Origin: Lachnospiraceae bacterium
GTDB lineage: Bacteria > Bacillota > Clostridia > Lachnospirales > Lachnospiraceae
Direction: 5' to 3'
Length of the DNA stretch: 9,536 bases
NCBI GenBank assembly: GCA_021199395.1
Contig: JAJQIE010000122.1
Span: 1-9,536, forward strand
The position numbers were made by a program, and so were the translations under genes. Positions 1 to 7,405 of this stretch are shown here, in pieces. Below the pieces are notes generated by a model. The model did not search any database. It was not told where the DNA came from and worked only from the letters and a program-made list of their open reading frames with translations. Each line of letters starts with the position of its first letter. Position 1 is the first letter of the stretch.

Positions 1-1
1 G

Positions 2-625
2 GTTTCCACCCGGTACATAGAGAACGGCCTGCAGGAGACTGGTGCGGTAAATATTGTGACTGGCATGATACTGGATTACCGTGCGTTTGATACGCTTGGG
101 GAGTCCCATGTGTTGTTTGCCGCGACTATGACGGTGCTGATTCTTCTGCGCCTGGATACGGATAAGGAGAAAAAGCAGCAGCACGCAAATGACCGTCTCT
201 ATGAGCCGAAAAATGATCTGATCCTTCAGACAGCGGCGCGGATTCTGGTTCCGCCGATCATTATTTTCGGCATTTATGTAATTCTGTGCGGACACCTGGG
301 GCCGGGCGGCGGCTTCTCCGGCGGTGCGGTGATCGGTGCTGGGCTGATTTTGTATGTAAATGCGTTTGGATTCGAGAAGACGGAGCGCTTCTTTACTGCT
401 AAGACTTATAAGGTCACGAGCTTCTGTGCGCTGGCCTGCTATTCGCTCTCAAAATGCTATTCCTTCTATACAGGAGCCAATGGGATCGAGAGTGTGATTC
501 CACTTGGGACGCCTGGGGCGATTCTGAGCAGCGGCCTGATTTTTGTGCTGAATATCTGCGTCGGAATTGTCGTCGCCGGTACGATGTATACGTTTTATGT
601 GATGTTTCGGAAAGGGGGATATTGA
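2..625 (+). CDS. mrpB: MbhE-MrpB (MnhB) fusion subunit, 5' end cut by window edge
   Basis: This is the C-terminal part of a membrane subunit of an Mrp/Mbh-type cation antiporter complex. The frame is open to the left edge, so the true start lies upstream; the GTG at 56 is an internal Val codon, because conserved sequence (ETGAVNIVTGMILDYRAFD) runs straight through it. Of 207 visible residues, about 1-34 match the end of the MrpA C-terminus/MbhE domain (DYRAFDTLGE at 25-34). One membrane helix follows at about 36-51, then a charged linker, then an MnhB domain with its glycine-rich signature GHLGPGGGFSGG at 97-108 and about four hydrophobic helices. MrpB-family proteins alone are about 140 residues, so this is a fusion of two subunits that are separate (MbhE, MbhF) in Pyrococcus Mbh. 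It ends in TGA one base before the mrpC-like ATG. The family is secure; the upstream domain content is unknown. Confidence 0.88.
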   Translation, partial: VSTRYIENGLQETGAVNIVTGMILDYRAFDTLGESHVLFAATMTVLILLRLDTDKEKKQQHANDRLYEPKNDLILQTAARILVPPIIIFGIYVILCGHLGPGGGFSGGAVIGAGLILYVNAFGFEKTERFFTAKTYKVTSFCALACYSLSKCYSFYTGANGIESVIPLGTPGAILSSGLIFVLNICVGIVVAGTMYTFYVMFRKGGY

Positions 626-626
626 G

Positions 627-1004
627 ATGAATCTTGCCAATCTGATGAACAACTATGAGGAAGCAGTCGCGATGATCCTGTTCGGGATCGGCTTTTCCAA
701 TCTGCTTTTGCAGAGCAATCTGATCAAAAAAATAATCGGGCTGAATATCATGGATACGGCGGTGTATCTGTTTCTTGCACTTAAAGGCTATATAGAGGGG
801 CACAAGGCGCCGATCGTAGTGGACGGGGTACAGAGCGTGGACGCTTATATCAACCCGATTCCAAGCGGCCTGGTGCTGACGGGAATTGTGGTGTCTGTAT
901 CGGTATCCGCTCTGATGCTTGCCCTGACGGTCCGGCTGTACCGGAGATATCACACATTGAACCTGGATGAGATCTCCACACTGCTGAAAAAGGAGGAAAG
1001 GTGA
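627..1004 (+). CDS. mrpC: MrpC/MnhC (NuoK-like) antiporter subunit
   Basis: A 125-residue small membrane protein of the MrpC/MbhG/NuoK family, which has three membrane helices and packs between the large antiporter subunits and the other small subunits. Helices are visible at about 13-29, 35-52 and 79-102. The family signature is the third helix and its lead-in (INPIPSGLVLTGIVVSVS, 75-92), matching the DPLPQALVLTAIVI-type stretch of MrpC proteins. The C-terminus is a short charged tail. Usual family length is about 100-125 residues, so it is full length. The ATG at 627 has a purine-rich AGGGGG ribosome-binding site at 613-618 and follows the upstream stop by one base. Its own stop overlaps the next start (TGATG), which indicates translational coupling and a fixed 1:1 arrangement in an operon. 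The NuoK TM2 Glu equivalent is not obvious; an Asp at 43 lies in the second helix. Confidence 0.9.
   Translation: MNLANLMNNYEEAVAMILFGIGFSNLLLQSNLIKKIIGLNIMDTAVYLFLALKGYIEGHKAPIVVDGVQSVDAYINPIPSGLVLTGIVVSVSVSALMLALTVRLYRRYHTLNLDEISTLLKKEER
991..996 (+). promoter_or_regulatory. Ribosome-binding site fixing the start of the first antiporter subunit
   Basis: A perfect AGGAGG lies inside the last codons of the mrpC-like gene. It is seven bases before the ATG at 1004 and four bases before the in-frame GTG at 1001. The spacing favours ATG 1004, which overlaps the mrpC stop as TGATG. Confidence 0.75.
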
Positions 1005-2509
1005 TGGAGCTTGTTCAGAACTTTCCTTTTATCACTATAATTATGGCGCTGTTTTCCGGACCGCTCTGCTCTGTTTTAAAGGGAAAGACGGCCAAATGGG
1101 TGAACACAGTCGTGCTGTCTCTGATTTTGCTGATGTCCTGCGCTGTGCTGGTTTTTACATTACAGACGGGAGAAGCCTATGTCTATCAGATGGGGCATTT
1201 TTCCGCGCCGTGGGGAAATGAGATCCGGATCGGCGTGCTCGAAGCGTTTATGGCGGTATTCTTTTCTGTCGTTATGCTGCTCTGTATGCTCGGCGGACGC
1301 CGGGAGCAGATGGAGGAGCTGGAGGAGTCCAAGCAGAATTTATATTATGTCATGGTTGGCCTGCTGCTGTCCTCGCTGCTTGCGCTGATTTACACGAACG
1401 ACCTGTTTACCGCCTATGTATTTGTGGAGATCAATACAATCTCCGCCTGCGGACTGATTATGATCCGGCAGAACGGTCATTCCATCGTGGCGGCGACGCG
1501 GTATATGGTGATGAGCCTTCTTGGCTCCGGTTTGCTGCTGATGGGGATCTGCTATCTGTATGATCTGACCGGACATCTGCTGATGAGCAATATTCAGGAG
1601 CAGGTGGCGCTTCTGCAGGAGTCCGGCGAATATCACATTCCTCTGCTGATCGCGATCACGCTGATGTCGGTCGGGCTTGCGATCAAGAGCGCTCTGTTTC
1701 CGTTCCATTCCTGGGTACCGGATGCATACGGCTACTCTACGCTGTCCTCTTCCGCGATCCTGTCGTCGCTGGTCTCGAAGGGTTATATTTTCCTGCTGAT
1801 CAAGATTTTTTACCGTGTGATCGGCATTGATGTGGTAAGGGGGAGCAAGGTTGTCAACGTCCTGTTTGTATTCGGCGTTATGGGGATGATTTTTGGCTCG
1901 ATAAACGCAATCCGCGAGAGCAATATCCGCAGGATGATCGCATATTCATCCGTCGCCCAGATCGGTTACATTTATATGGGGCTGGGACTTGGAACCGCCA
2001 ACGGACTGATTGCCAGCCTGTTCCATATCCTCTGCCACGCGGCGACGAAAGCTCTGCTTTTTATCGCTGCTTCCGGTCTGACGGATGTTTCAGGCAAGGA
2101 TCCGGATTTCTTTAAGCTGACCGGTTCCGGATACCGGAATAAGCTTGCGGGCGTGGCGTTTACGGTCGGCTCTCTGTCTATGGTCGGTATGCCGATGTTT
2201 TCCGGGTTCATCTCGAAAATCCTGTTCGCGGAGGCCGCTTATGAAACGACCAATAAGCTGATTCCAACAATGATCGCTCTGGCGCTCAGTACGCTTCTGA
2301 ACGCGATCTATTTCCTGAAAACGGTTATCCGTATCTATACGCCGTCCTATCGGGCAGGGATAAAGACGGATAACCGGACGATTGAAATGAGGGAGCAGCC
2401 GTTAAAGTCAGTGGTGCTGATTCTTTTTATCATGCTGAACCTGGTTCTGGGTCTTTACTCCGAACCAATCGTGAATACGCTTATGAGCGGTCTGCGTATG
2501 TTTTCGTAG
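1004..2509 (+). CDS. Antiporter-like subunit 1 (MrpD/MbhH/NuoM-N type)
   Basis: A 501-residue polytopic protein of the proton-conducting transporter family (Proton_antipo_M) with about 14 membrane helices. It should form an ion channel of the membrane complex. The residues of the ion path are visible: Glu142 in TM5 (YVFVEINT), Lys228 in TM7 (LAIKSALFPFHSWVPDAY), Lys259 in TM8 (LVSKGY), Lys349 in TM10 (CHAATKALLF) and Lys405 in TM12 (GFISKIL). The TM7-TM8 link reads GYSTLSSSAILSS, lacking the prolines usually found here (APSPVSAIL-like), so it is a divergent branch. A charged loop at about 97-112 (RREQMEELEES) joins TM3 and TM4. The start is set at ATG 1004 from the ribosome-binding site; GTG 1001 would add one residue. 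It is translationally coupled to mrpC. By position it corresponds to MrpD/MbhH. Whether it carries H+ or Na+ cannot be read from the sequence. Confidence 0.9.
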   Translation: MELVQNFPFITIIMALFSGPLCSVLKGKTAKWVNTVVLSLILLMSCAVLVFTLQTGEAYVYQMGHFSAPWGNEIRIGVLEAFMAVFFSVVMLLCMLGGRREQMEELEESKQNLYYVMVGLLLSSLLALIYTNDLFTAYVFVEINTISACGLIMIRQNGHSIVAATRYMVMSLLGSGLLLMGICYLYDLTGHLLMSNIQEQVALLQESGEYHIPLLIAITLMSVGLAIKSALFPFHSWVPDAYGYSTLSSSAILSSLVSKGYIFLLIKIFYRVIGIDVVRGSKVVNVLFVFGVMGMIFGSINAIRESNIRRMIAYSSVAQIGYIYMGLGLGTANGLIASLFHILCHAATKALLFIAASGLTDVSGKDPDFFKLTGSGYRNKLAGVAFTVGSLSMVGMPMFSGFISKILFAEAAYETTNKLIPTMIALALSTLLNAIYFLKTVIRIYTPSYRAGIKTDNRTIEMREQPLKSVVLILFIMLNLVLGLYSEPIVNTLMSGLRMFS

Positions 2510-2590
2510 AAAGTCGCTTTGCGGCTGCGCATCGGTGCGGGTGTATCCTGTCTGGTGAGCACTTTTCTGTGGAAAATGAGGAGGATGACA
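2510..2590 (+). other. 81-base gap between antiporter subunits 1 and 2
   Basis: This is the only sizeable gap in an otherwise tightly packed operon. The downstream frame is open back to a TTG at 2519 and could add 24 residues, but that start has no ribosome-binding site. Only a weak four-base hairpin (CGCA-TCGG-TGCG) is visible. No promoter or terminator is evident. Confidence 0.4.
2579..2584 (+). promoter_or_regulatory. Ribosome-binding site fixing the start of antiporter subunit 2
   Basis: A perfect AGGAGG is placed six bases before ATG 2591. The other in-frame candidates (TTG 2519, ATG 2576, ATG 2585) are upstream of it or too close to it. ATG 2591 also gives a protein that begins directly with a hydrophobic helix, as in the sister subunits. 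Confidence 0.78.
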
Positions 2591-4156
2591 ATGGGTGTTT
2601 GCATTTTGATACCGGTTTTGCTGCCGGTGATTGCGGGAGCGCTTCTTCTGCTGCCCCTGCAAAGGGATAAGATCGGAGAGGAAGCAGACCAGAGACAGAG
2701 CGGGCTGTCGCTTTTGCACCGGATTGTCGGGAGCGTGATGGCGGTATCTGCTGCGGTTTCCCTGATTGTGGCATGGACAGGAGCGGACAGCTTTACCTGG
2801 TTTGAACTGATGGAGGGGCTTCCGGTCTATTTCCATATAGATGATGTCGGTCGTCTGTTTATCACGGTGATCAGTATTGTGTGGGTGCTTGTGTGCTTTT
2901 ATTCCTTTACATATATGGAGCATGAGGGAAAAGAACGGCGGTTTTTCGCGTTCTATCTGATCGTGTATGGCATCCTGGCGGCACTGTGCTTTTCGGGTAA
3001 TCTTGTCACACTGTATCTGTTCTATGAGCTGATGACTCTGGCTTCCATGCCGATGGTTCTGCACAGCGGTACGCATGAGGCGGTGATGGCTGCATTAAAA
3101 TATCTGTTTTATTCGCTGTGCGGAGCATACATGGGGCTGTTCGGGATCTTTTTCTTATATAAATATTGTGATTCGCTCACTTTTACGGCGGGAGGGACGC
3201 TGAATCTGGCTCTGGCGGACGGTCATACGGGAATACTTCTGGCGGCGGTATTTCTGATGATTATCGGTTTTGGGGCAAAGGCCGGTATGTTTCCGCTCCA
3301 TGCGTGGCTGCCCGCCGCGCATCCCGTGGCGCCGTCCCCGGCGTCGGCCGTACTGTCCGGTATTATTGCAAAAGTCGGCGTACTGGCGGTCATCCGTGTG
3401 GTTTATTATATTGTGGGGTCGGAGTTCATCCGTGGTACCTGGGTGCAGACCGCGTGGATGGTGCTTGCGCTGCTCACCGTGTTTATGGGATCGATGCTCG
3501 CGGTTCGGGAGCCTGTGTTTAAAAAGCGGTTAGCTTATTCTACGGTCAGTCAGGTTTCCTACATTCTGTTTGGGCTTGCTGTGCTTTCACAGACGGCGAT
3601 GGAGGGCGCGCTGCTGCATGTGGTTTCCCATGCGTTTGCGAAATGTACCCTGTTCCTGACTGCGGGAATTTTTCTTTACCGGGCAGGATTTGCGAGAGTG
3701 GAACAGCTGGATGGAATTGGCAAAAAAATGCCAAAGACGCTCTGGTGCTATACGCTTGCTGCTCTTACTCTGGTCGGAATTCCGCCGACAAGCGGTTTCA
3801 TCAGCAAATGGTATCTGGCGCAGGGCTCGTTGGAGGCTGAACTAGGGGGATTTTCCTGGGTCGGGCCGGCGATTCTGTTGCTGAGTGCGCTTCTGACAGC
3901 CGCATACCTGCTTACAATCATGACAAACGGATTTTTCCCTAAGAAAAAAGAACCGGTTGCCGTGTCTGCGCGGGAATCAGGAAAGGAAAACGCAGACTGC
4001 GCCGGGGCTGCCGGAAAGCAGGCTGCGGAGCTTACGGAAGCGCCTGTCGGGATGCTTGTTCCGCTGGCGATCCTTGCGGCGATCGCGGTTCTGCTGGGCG
4101 TTTTCCCAAATCCGCTGATCCGGTTTGTGAGTGAGATTGCCGCGTCTGTGCTGTAG
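2591..4156 (+). CDS. Antiporter-like subunit 2 (NuoM/HyfB/MrpD type)
   Basis: A 521-residue polytopic membrane protein of the NuoL/M/N-Mrp antiporter family, predicted to form a second ion channel of the complex. The full set of conserved charges is present: Glu146 in TM5 (LFYELMTL), Lys230 in TM7 (GFGAKAGMFPLHAWL), Lys261 in TM8 (IIAKVG), Lys351 in TM10 (HAFAKCTLF) and Lys406 in TM12 (GFISKWYL). The broken-helix link HPVAPSPASAVLSG at about 244-257 is the classic NuoM/HyfB form. A hydrophilic stretch of about 35 residues at 450-484 (starting PKKKEPVAV) lies before the last helix and is probably a loop on one face of the membrane. It is closely related to the next gene product: both share an RGTW(V/A)QT motif and the YSTVS/WSTVS-SYILFG stretch, which points to tandem duplication. 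The next gene starts 16 bases after this stop. Confidence 0.9.
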   Translation: MGVCILIPVLLPVIAGALLLLPLQRDKIGEEADQRQSGLSLLHRIVGSVMAVSAAVSLIVAWTGADSFTWFELMEGLPVYFHIDDVGRLFITVISIVWVLVCFYSFTYMEHEGKERRFFAFYLIVYGILAALCFSGNLVTLYLFYELMTLASMPMVLHSGTHEAVMAALKYLFYSLCGAYMGLFGIFFLYKYCDSLTFTAGGTLNLALADGHTGILLAAVFLMIIGFGAKAGMFPLHAWLPAAHPVAPSPASAVLSGIIAKVGVLAVIRVVYYIVGSEFIRGTWVQTAWMVLALLTVFMGSMLAVREPVFKKRLAYSTVSQVSYILFGLAVLSQTAMEGALLHVVSHAFAKCTLFLTAGIFLYRAGFARVEQLDGIGKKMPKTLWCYTLAALTLVGIPPTSGFISKWYLAQGSLEAELGGFSWVGPAILLLSALLTAAYLLTIMTNGFFPKKKEPVAVSARESGKENADCAGAAGKQAAELTEAPVGMLVPLAILAAIAVLLGVFPNPLIRFVSEIAASVL

Positions 4157-4158
4157 AG

Positions 4159-4164
4159 AGGAGG
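4159..4164 (+). promoter_or_regulatory. Ribosome-binding site of antiporter subunit 3
   Basis: A perfect AGGAGG sits in the 15-base gap between the subunit 2 stop and ATG 4172, with seven-base spacing. It supports efficient independent initiation inside the polycistronic message. Confidence 0.7.
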
Positions 4165-4171
4165 AAAGGTA

Positions 4172-5710
4172 ATGAGTGTCATAATTCTGGCAGTTGTTGT
4201 GCTGCTCCCGATTGTGGGCGGAGCGCTGATTCCGGTGCTTCCTTTCCGCAAAAGGACGCAGATGATGGTTTATACAGAGGGCATTGTGCTTCTGAATTCC
4301 GTGCTGGCTTTGTCAGTTCTGCTGACGCGGCCGGAAGACGCCTTTGTTCTGTTCCGTTTCACCAGCAATCTGACGCTGAGTTTTAAGCTGGATGGACTCG
4401 GTACTGTATTCGTCGGCCTGATCTCAATTCTCTGGCCACTGGCGACTCTGTATGCGTTTGAATATATGAAACATGAGGAGCACGAAAAGTTTTTCTTTAT
4501 GTTCTATACGATGACCTTTGGCATTACGATGGGAATTGCTCTCGCTGAGGATATCGTGACGATGTACTGTTTTTATGAAATGCTGACTCTGGTGACGGTT
4601 CCGCTGGTTCTGCACACGCTGACGAGAGAGGCGGTGCTTGCCGGCCGGAACTATCTGTACTATTCTCTGGGCGGAGCGGCGTTTGCGTTTATCGGGGTTA
4701 TTTTTATTCTGATTTATGGCACTTCTCCTGATTTTACAGCGGGAGGTGTGCTCGATTTGGATAAGATTGGCAGCCGGACCAATCTGCTTTTGCTGATTTA
4801 TGTATTCTGCTTTTTCGGATTCAGCGTAAAGGCCGCGATGTTTCCGTTTTCAGGCTGGCTGCCGCAGGCGGGCGTTGCGCCGACACCGGTCACAGCGCTG
4901 CTGCATGCGGTGGCGGTGGTAAAGGCTGGTGCGTTTGCGACAATGCGCATTACCTATTACAGCTTTGGAACGGAATTTCTGCGCGGCACCTGGGCGCAGA
5001 CGGTCGTGCTCATTCCGGTGATATTTACGATTGTCTACGGCTGCAGCCGCGCGCTGAAAGAGACGCATCTGAAACGGCGGCTGGCGTGGTCTACAGTGAG
5101 CAACCTGTCCTACATTCTCTTTGGTGTGGCCTTGATGACGCCGCTGGGGCTGACTGGCGCGCTTACGCATATGGTCTGCCACGCAGTGATTAAGATCTGT
5201 TCTTTTTTCTGTGCGGGAGCGATTATCTGCCAGAGCGGGAGAGAATATATCTTTCAGCTTGATGGACTGGGCAGGAAAATGCCAAAGGTGTTTGCAGTCT
5301 TTACTGTTTCCGGTCTGGCGTTGATGGGTGTGCCGGGGCTGCCCGGATTTATCAGCAAATGGAACCTGGTAAAAGCGGCGCTGGACAGTGCGCATCCGCT
5401 GGCGATTGTCGGCGTGGCTGCACTGATGATATCCGCGCTTCTCACAGCGATCTATATGCTCACGATCAGTGTGCGGGCATTTGTACCCTCGAACGCTGAC
5501 AGATATGCTGTGACGCAAACAGCTGAAAAGGGTGTGAAGCGTTCGAAGAAAAAGGCAGAACGCAAAATCGTCCCGTATGACGAGGTTCGCGATCCGGGCT
5601 GGATGATGATTTTGCCACTGTGTATTTTTGTGATAGCGATGGTCTGCTTAGGACTGCATCCGCAACCGCTGCTCGCGTTTTTCGGTTCGATCGCTGCCGA
5701 GATTCATTAG
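4172..5710 (+). CDS. Antiporter-like subunit 3 (NuoM-like, with MrpA/NuoL-like TM8)
   Basis: A 512-residue polytopic protein of the proton-conducting transporter family. Conserved charges are Glu136 in TM5 (CFYEMLTL), Lys220 in TM7 (FGFSVKAAMFPFSGWLPQ), Lys251 in TM8, Lys341 in TM10 (HAVIKICSF) and Lys396 in TM12 (GFISKWNL). Its TM7-TM8 region differs from its sister: APTPVTALLHAVAVVKAG (236-253) resembles the APTPVSALLHAATMVKAG type of MrpA/NuoL, with His245 near Lys251, instead of the HPVAPSPAS type. Elsewhere it is clearly paralogous to subunit 2 (YM(E/K)HE, FTAGG, RGTW, STVS motifs at matching positions). A strongly basic hydrophilic segment at about 441-476 (KRSKKKAERK) precedes the last helix and probably faces the cytoplasm by the positive-inside rule. 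The start has a strong ribosome-binding site. The next gene begins 12 bases after the stop. Confidence 0.9.
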   Translation: MSVIILAVVVLLPIVGGALIPVLPFRKRTQMMVYTEGIVLLNSVLALSVLLTRPEDAFVLFRFTSNLTLSFKLDGLGTVFVGLISILWPLATLYAFEYMKHEEHEKFFFMFYTMTFGITMGIALAEDIVTMYCFYEMLTLVTVPLVLHTLTREAVLAGRNYLYYSLGGAAFAFIGVIFILIYGTSPDFTAGGVLDLDKIGSRTNLLLLIYVFCFFGFSVKAAMFPFSGWLPQAGVAPTPVTALLHAVAVVKAGAFATMRITYYSFGTEFLRGTWAQTVVLIPVIFTIVYGCSRALKETHLKRRLAWSTVSNLSYILFGVALMTPLGLTGALTHMVCHAVIKICSFFCAGAIICQSGREYIFQLDGLGRKMPKVFAVFTVSGLALMGVPGLPGFISKWNLVKAALDSAHPLAIVGVAALMISALLTAIYMLTISVRAFVPSNADRYAVTQTAEKGVKRSKKKAERKIVPYDEVRDPGWMMILPLCIFVIAMVCLGLHPQPLLAFFGSIAAEIH

Positions 5711-5722
5711 GAGAGGGTGACG

Positions 5723-7381
5723 ATGATGAGTACAAATGTAATTCTGGCTGTGCTGGTTTTCCTTCCAATGCTGGGTGGAGTTATGAGCTATATTCTGCGC
5801 GGAACACATGGAAATGGGCGCAGCGGTTTAATAACGGAATTCACTGCGATCGTGGAATTTGTCCTGGCGCTGGCTTTATTGTTCTGCTGCGCAGACAAAG
5901 CGGGAAAAGACGCCGCGCTGTTTTTTACGGTTCCGGGGATCTGTGGCTTCGGGCTCTCCTTTACACTGGACGGTTTTCGGCTGATCTATGCGCTGATAGC
6001 GGCGCTGATGTGGATGATGACGGCGCTTTTGTGTCCGGAATATTTTTCCGGTCATTCAAATACTGCACGCTTTTACGCTTTCTTCCTGCTGACACTTGGA
6101 GCTACGATGGGGGTGTTTCTGTCGGCGGATCTGTATACGACGTTTCTCTTTTTTGAGATGATGTCCTTTACCTCCTACGTCTGGGTGGCGCATGAGGAAA
6201 ACAATGCCGCTCTGAGGGCTGCTGACACGTATCTGGCTGTGGCGGTCTTTGGCGGGCTTGTCATGCTGATGGGCATTTTTGGAATCTGGCATGAGCTGGG
6301 TACGCTTACTATTTCCGAGCTTCCGGCAGCGGCAGCGGCGTATGGGAATAAGCCCCTGTTGTATGCGCTTGGATGCTGTATGCTTGTTGGTTTTGGCGCA
6401 AAGGCCGGCGCATTTCCGCTGCATATCTGGCTGCCAAAGGCGCATCCGGTAGCGCCCGCGCCCGCTTCAGCGCTGTTGTCCGGTATTCTGACAAAAACCG
6501 GGATATACGGTATCCTTGCCACGACATGCGGTCTGTTTTTGGGCGACAGGCAATGGGGAATTCTGATTTTGCTCATCGGCGCGGTTACAATGTTCGGCGG
6601 TGCGCTGCTTGCGGTGTTTTCCATTGATTTAAAACGCACGCTGGCATGCTCTTCGATGTCACAGATCGGGTTTATTCTGATTGGTATTGGGATGTTGTGC
6701 GTGCTCGGAGAGGAGAATGCGCTGGCGGCGCATGGAACACTGCTGCACATGATAAATCATTCCCTGATCAAGCTGGTGCTGTTTATGGCAGCGGGCGTAA
6801 TCTATATGAATGTGCATGCGCTGGATCTGAATGTGATTCGCGGCTATGGGCGGAAAAAGCCTTTGTTGAAGGTCATTTTCCTGATCGGCGCACTGGCGAT
6901 TGGCGGTATTCCGTGTTTTGGAGGCTACATCAGCAAAACATTGCTGCACGAAAGCATTCTCGAATATGGAGGGGGATGGGCGTTTCGCGCACTGGAATAT
7001 CTGTTCCTGTTTTGCGGCGGTATGACGGTAGCTTATATGACAAAGCTTTTTGTGGCGATTTTTATTGAGAAAAATGTGGACGAAAGGTTGCAGGAGACCT
7101 ATGACAGCCAGAAAAAATACATGAACCCAGTCAGTACCTTTGCTCTGGCTGGAAGTGCTGCGCTGCTTCTGGTCTGGGGGGTGTTCCCGCATGGCCTTAT
7201 GGATCGGGCGGCGGAATTTGGCGAGTCCTTTATGGGACTTGAGGAATTTGGGCTTACAGTCAGCTACTTCAGTATGAAGAACCTCTCCGGTGCTCTGGTT
7301 TCCATCGTTATCGGTGCTCTGGTCTATCTGTTGTTTATTCGAAAGCTGTTGATGAAGAAAAATACCTATATCAACGCATGA
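5723..7381 (+). CDS. Antiporter-like subunit 4 (NuoL/HyfB type), ends at in-frame TGA before the lateral-helix region
   Basis: A 552-residue polytopic protein of the NuoL/HyfB/MbhH branch. Conserved charges are Glu145 in TM5 (LFFEMMSF), Lys227 in TM7 (GFGAKAGAFPLHIWL), Lys258 in TM8 (ILTKTGIYG), Lys350 in TM10 (NHSLIKLVLF) and Lys405 in TM12 (GYISKTLL). The link HPVAPAPASALLSG at 241-254 is typical. A helix at about 522-539, which would be TM15, is followed by the basic tail RKLLMKKNTYINA and the stop. In NuoL and HyfB the chain goes on into a long lateral helix and a final anchor helix. Here that part lies in the same frame beyond the TGA (see 7406-7783), so the gene is either naturally split or broken by a nonsense change. 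AGGAGAGG at 5709-5716 precedes ATG 5723; GTG 5717 would add two residues and ATG 5726 would remove one. Confidence 0.88.
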   Translation: MMSTNVILAVLVFLPMLGGVMSYILRGTHGNGRSGLITEFTAIVEFVLALALLFCCADKAGKDAALFFTVPGICGFGLSFTLDGFRLIYALIAALMWMMTALLCPEYFSGHSNTARFYAFFLLTLGATMGVFLSADLYTTFLFFEMMSFTSYVWVAHEENNAALRAADTYLAVAVFGGLVMLMGIFGIWHELGTLTISELPAAAAAYGNKPLLYALGCCMLVGFGAKAGAFPLHIWLPKAHPVAPAPASALLSGILTKTGIYGILATTCGLFLGDRQWGILILLIGAVTMFGGALLAVFSIDLKRTLACSSMSQIGFILIGIGMLCVLGEENALAAHGTLLHMINHSLIKLVLFMAAGVIYMNVHALDLNVIRGYGRKKPLLKVIFLIGALAIGGIPCFGGYISKTLLHESILEYGGGWAFRALEYLFLFCGGMTVAYMTKLFVAIFIEKNVDERLQETYDSQKKYMNPVSTFALAGSAALLLVWGVFPHGLMDRAAEFGESFMGLEEFGLTVSYFSMKNLSGALVSIVIGALVYLLFIRKLLMKKNTYINA

Positions 7382-7405
7382 CCGATCTGGCTGGATTTGG
7401 AGAAC

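Noticed and set aside
56..58. GTG as the start of the first gene
   Set aside because: The frame is open to the left edge and the conserved MbhE-type motif runs across the GTG; there is no ribosome-binding site before it.
408..960. Long frames on the - strand opposite the antiporter genes
   Set aside because: They are mirror frames of membrane-protein codons, rich in Arg, His and Gln, without motifs or ribosome-binding sites.
2519..2521. TTG start for antiporter subunit 2
   Set aside because: There is no ribosome-binding site upstream, while AGGAGG is ideally placed before ATG 2591, and the extra 24 residues have no counterpart in sister subunits.
5620..6156. 178-codon overlapping frame on the + strand
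   Set aside because: It lies across the end of subunit 3 and the start of subunit 4, both of which have clear family motifs; the alternative product has no recognisable feature.
7379..7381. TGA read as selenocysteine
   Set aside because: No clear stem-loop of the bacterial SECIS type is visible directly after the TGA, the site is not a known redox position, and Cys is not expected there in this protein family.
7379..7381. Genome-wide TGA = Trp code
   Set aside because: Other genes here end with TGA (at 623-625 and 1002-1004) just where the next gene starts, no other gene has an internal TGA, and TGG is the Trp codon throughout.
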